Source: DATGKD01 sp035294855
GTDB lineage: Bacteria > Actinomycetota > Acidimicrobiia > Acidimicrobiales > UBA8190
DNA: 7,913 nucleotides
Reading direction: 5' to 3'
NCBI GenBank assembly: GCA_035294855.1
Contig: DATGKD010000149.1
Location: 1-7,913, forward strand
Below the pieces are notes generated by a model. That model was not told the DNA's origin. It worked only from the letters and a program-made list of their open reading frames with translations, and made no database searches. The stretch's first letter is position 1; the number at the start of each line of letters is the position of its first letter. Both the position numbers and the translations under genes were made by a program. Positions 5,865 to 7,913 of the stretch are shown here, piece after piece.

Positions 5865-5880
5865 GTGACCGGCCGGTCGC
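5865..5880. promoter_or_regulatory. Palindrome next to the -10 element, possible operator
   Basis: GTGACCGG followed directly by CCGGTCGC is a 16-base palindrome with one mismatched pair; the inner 12 bases are perfect. It abuts the proposed -10 box of the minus-strand operon, where a bound regulator would block RNA polymerase. Further GTCAC copies lie at 5846-5850 and 5856-5860, exactly ten bases apart. Confidence 0.35.
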
Positions 5881-5952
5881 CGAACGCGGTTCCCACCGGG
5901 GGGCGGACCCGAAAGGGCACCCACCCCACAAGAGGCAGGGGTGAACGGATCG

Positions 5953-5980
5953 TGAACACGCCGATCCCCTCCTCCGTATC
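5953..5980 (+). promoter_or_regulatory. SigL-like ECF promoter for the lipoprotein-sigma-anti-sigma operon
   Basis: TGAACA (5953-5958), a 16-base spacer and CGTATC (5975-5980) match the pattern reported for Mycobacterium tuberculosis SigL, TGAACC-N16/17-CGTgtc. The operon's own sigma factor is SigL-like, so autoregulation is the simple reading. A start point near 5986-5988 would give a leader of about 75 bases. The -10 region is also part of an imperfect palindrome, CGTATCC-T-GGGTACG (5975-5989). Confidence 0.55.
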
Positions 5981-6062
5981 CTGGGTACGCCCCAGTTTTC
6001 CTGGGCGGACGAGCCGGTCCGGACGCAACGGGCCCCCGCCGCCTCCGAACGGAAGGCACCCG

Positions 6063-6668
6063 ATGAACCTCTCCATCCGCACAGAGACCGACCACGGGCC
6101 GACGCGCCCCACCGCGCGTCTGTCCCGGGGCCCGATCGCCCTCCTGGGCGTGGCCGCGGTCGCGCTCGTGGCCGCCGCGTGCAGCTCGACGCCGAGCTCG
6201 TCAGGGTCGAACACCACCCAGGCCAGCAATTCCGCCGGCAACACCGGATCCGGCAGCACGAGCTCCGACACCGTGAAGACGGCGACGTCGTCCAAGGGCA
6301 CGATCCTGGTGAACTCGGCCGGCATGACGCTGTACACGTTCGGCGGCAACAACGGCGGCACGGTCAACAAGTGCACCGGCTCATGTCTGGCCGCGTGGCC
6401 CGCGCTCACCGTGCCGGCCGGCACCACGCCGAAGGGCGGACCGGGCGTCACCGGTCTCGGCGTCGCCCACCAGTCCGACGGCAGCGACCAGGTCACCTAC
6501 AACGGCCAGCTGCTCTACACCTTTACGTCCGACACCGGGCCCGGCCAGGTGACCGGGGACGGCGTGGCCAACTTCTCGGTGGCCAAGGTGTCGTCGTCGA
6601 GCGGCAGTGGCGGAGGGTCGACGAGCACCTCCTCCGCGTCCGGCGGTGGCGGCGGGAGCGGGTATTGA
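6063..6668 (+). CDS. Secreted-repeat lipoprotein (PF03640 / COG4315 type)
   Basis: This 201-residue lipoprotein has a long signal region with Arg19 and Arg22, a hydrophobic run at 25-39 and a lipobox-like AAAC with Cys40. A Ser/Thr/Asn/Gly linker spans 41-78. Two copies of the 'secreted repeat of unknown function' follow. The first contains LVNSAGMTLYTF (82-93), KCTGSC (103-108) and AAWPALTVPAG. The second contains QVTYNGQLLYTF (143-154) and DGVANFSVAKV (166-176). The tail (177-201) is Ser/Gly low complexity. The family is extracytoplasmic; its biochemical role is not established. The paired cysteines at 104 and 108 could be redox-active or form a disulfide, which is inference. ATG 6063 has GGAAGG six bases upstream. 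It lies 35 bases before the sigma gene, and a SigL-like promoter precedes it, so it is probably a target of that sigma factor. Confidence 0.9.
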   Translation: MNLSIRTETDHGPTRPTARLSRGPIALLGVAAVALVAAACSSTPSSSGSNTTQASNSAGNTGSGSTSSDTVKTATSSKGTILVNSAGMTLYTFGGNNGGTVNKCTGSCLAAWPALTVPAGTTPKGGPGVTGLGVAHQSDGSDQVTYNGQLLYTFTSDTGPGQVTGDGVANFSVAKVSSSSGSGGGSTSTSSASGGGGGSGY

Positions 6669-6703
6669 GCGGTCCCACGCTCCGTCGTCAGCCTGAGGCC
6701 GTC

Positions 6704-7294
6704 GTGTCCGACATGGACCAGGCGAGCGGGCGCGCCACCGAGGCGCACATCCCGCCGACGTTGCGCGCCGCCCTGCCGGACGAACGGGCCAACGAGATCG
6801 CCGACGAAGCCGGGCTGCGCAGGGCCTTTCTGACCCACGGTGGCGAGCTCTACGGCTATGCGCGGCGCTCGCTCGGGGACGCCGGCGCGGCGGAGGACGT
6901 CGTCCAGGAGACGTTCATCCGGGCCTGGCGGGCGCGCGACCGCTTCGACACCACCCTGGGGACGCTCAGGACGTGGCTGTTCACGATCGCTCGCCGGGTC
7001 GTCATCGACCACGCGCGTTCGCGAGCGGTTCGGCAGGCCGACCCCTTGCCGGCGGACATCGCTCTCGCCGACGACGCGGTCGAGACGGCCATGTTCAGCT
7101 GGCAGGTCGAAGAAGCGTTGCGGCGCCTGCGGCCGGAGCACCGCCAGGTCGTCATCGAGACCTACTACCAGGGCCGCTCGGGTCGGGACATCGCCGACAC
7201 GCTCAAGATCCCCGAAGGGACCGTGCGCAGCCGGCTCTTCTACGCGCTGCGCTCCCTCCGGCTCACCCTCGAGGAGATGGGGTGGGAGCGGTGA
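6704..7294 (+). CDS. ECF RNA polymerase sigma factor, SigL-like
   Basis: This 196-residue sigma-70 family member has only regions 2 and 4. Region 2 (about 40-108) includes GYARRSLGDAGAAEDVVQET, then IRAWRARDRFD and LRTWLFTIARRVVIDHAR, the -10 binding and melting elements. Region 4 (about 133-187) includes LRPEHRQVVIETYYQGRSGRD and the helix-turn-helix IADTLKIPEGTVRSRLFYAL, which reads the -35 box. The ending RSLRLTLEEMG closely resembles the C-terminus of M. tuberculosis SigL (RALRLTLQELG), as does the YYxGxS segment; this comparison is from memory. Residues 1-37 are an extra, poorly conserved N-terminus. GTG 6704 is favoured by GAGG five bases upstream; ATG 6713 is the alternative. The stop overlaps the anti-sigma start as GTGA, so the pair is translated together. 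Confidence 0.93.
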   Translation: MSDMDQASGRATEAHIPPTLRAALPDERANEIADEAGLRRAFLTHGGELYGYARRSLGDAGAAEDVVQETFIRAWRARDRFDTTLGTLRTWLFTIARRVVIDHARSRAVRQADPLPADIALADDAVETAMFSWQVEEALRRLRPEHRQVVIETYYQGRSGRDIADTLKIPEGTVRSRLFYALRSLRLTLEEMGWER

Positions 7295-7913
7295 TCACCG
7301 ATCGCTGCGAGACGTTCAGGGGCATGATCGCCATGGAAGTCGTGGGCCAGCTGCCCGACGACGAGCGGGTCGCGCTCATGGCACACCTCGACGGGTGCGC
7401 CGAGTGCCGCGCAGACCGCCGGGACCTGCTCGCCCTGGGCGCCGTGTTGCCGGCCGCCGATCCCAGCCACGTCGAAGAGAGCGAGCTCCCGATGGGGCTC
7501 GAGGGCGCCGTCCTCGAGCGACTGGCCGCCGAGGCGCGCCGCGATCGCCGCCGCCGGCGGTCGCGTTACGTGATCGGCTCGGCCGCGGCGGCGGTGGTCG
7601 CCGCGGTTGCGCTGGCGGTCACCTTGACGTTGCCCTCGACACAGCGCGTCAACGTGGCGCTGCAGGCTCCCCACGGGGTGCACGCCACCGCGGTGCTCAC
7701 CGCCGAGAGTTGGGGCACCTCGCTCGAGTTGCACGAAACCGGGCAGCCCGCGGGCCAGGTGCTCTTCGTGTCCATGCGCACGGAGTCAGGCTCGTGGTGG
7801 CAGACCGGCACCTACGAGCCCGTGGGGTCGTCGGTGCGGGTCAACATGGCGTGCGCGCTGAAGCTGTCGCAGATCGACGGCGTCTGGGTGCGCGACGGGT
7901 CCGGCACCGTCGT
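7291..7913 (+). CDS. Membrane-anchored zinc-type anti-sigma factor, RslA-like (runs off the window)
   Basis: The gene starts at GTG 7291 inside the stop of the sigma gene and stays open to the window edge, giving at least 207 residues; the C-terminus is missing. The N-terminal anti-sigma domain carries the zinc-binding ZAS pattern: Cys6, then 25 residues, then His32-x3-Cys36-x2-Cys39 (HLDGCAEC). An Arg-rich segment (83-92, the cytoplasmic side) precedes a single membrane helix at about 93-114. The outer part contains VLTAESWGTSLELHETGQPAGQ and a WWQTGTYEP segment, resembling the extracytoplasmic domain of RslA, the SigL anti-sigma factor, in its WGT motif and in the spacing of the following strands. 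It is expected to hold the sigma factor at the membrane and release it when zinc is lost on oxidation or when the outer domain is triggered. Confidence 0.9.
   Translation, partial: MITDRCETFRGMIAMEVVGQLPDDERVALMAHLDGCAECRADRRDLLALGAVLPAADPSHVEESELPMGLEGAVLERLAAEARRDRRRRRSRYVIGSAAAAVVAAVALAVTLTLPSTQRVNVALQAPHGVHATAVLTAESWGTSLELHETGQPAGQVLFVSMRTESGSWWQTGTYEPVGSSVRVNMACALKLSQIDGVWVRDGSGTV

Noticed and set aside
5922..5943. CACCCC and GGGGTG arms with a 10-base loop upstream of the sigma operon
   Set aside because: The six-base stem with a large loop and no T-run is likely by chance in this composition.

Overview
The window is G+C-rich bacterial DNA. Most genes start with GTG or TTG. Four-base stop/start overlaps (GTGA, TTGA) join neighbours in three places. 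Two starts look leaderless or nearly so, and the ECF sigma/anti-sigma pair resembles mycobacterial SigL/RslA. Together these point to an actinobacterium, possibly an acidimicrobial lineage; the finer placement is inference only.

Layout, left to right. Bases 1-669 hold no gene I can recognise. A short-chain dehydrogenase (670-1488, +) follows and faces a minus-strand block. Read in its own direction, that block contains a Cys-type glutathione peroxidase (3234-2737) coupled by a TTGA overlap to a YjbQ-family protein (2740-2339), and 49 bases further on a DUF169-family protein (2289-1513). A small plus-strand gene of unknown function (3340-3636) diverges from the peroxidase and runs tail-to-tail into the next minus-strand operon, overlapping it by 58 bases. 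That operon reads, in transcription order: a multi-pass membrane protein with an ion-channel-like but filter-less pore segment (5850-5101), a secreted lipoprotein (5077-4424) and a HAD phosphatase of the YniC/beta-phosphoglucomutase type (4427-3579).

From the divergent intergenic region 5851-6062, a plus-strand operon starts: a 'secreted repeat' lipoprotein (6063-6668), an ECF sigma factor (6704-7294), and a membrane-bound zinc-type anti-sigma factor (7291 to beyond the window end).

The most coherent system is this last operon. The sigma factor resembles mycobacterial SigL and the anti-sigma resembles RslA. A sequence resembling the published SigL promoter (TGAAC, 16 bases, CGTATC) lies upstream of the lipoprotein gene. 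This suggests an autoregulated, redox- or envelope-responsive regulon whose first product is a cell-surface lipoprotein. The second item of interest is the operon pairing a channel-like protein without a selectivity filter with a lipoprotein. I saw no CRISPR array, tRNA, rRNA, insertion sequence or integrase.
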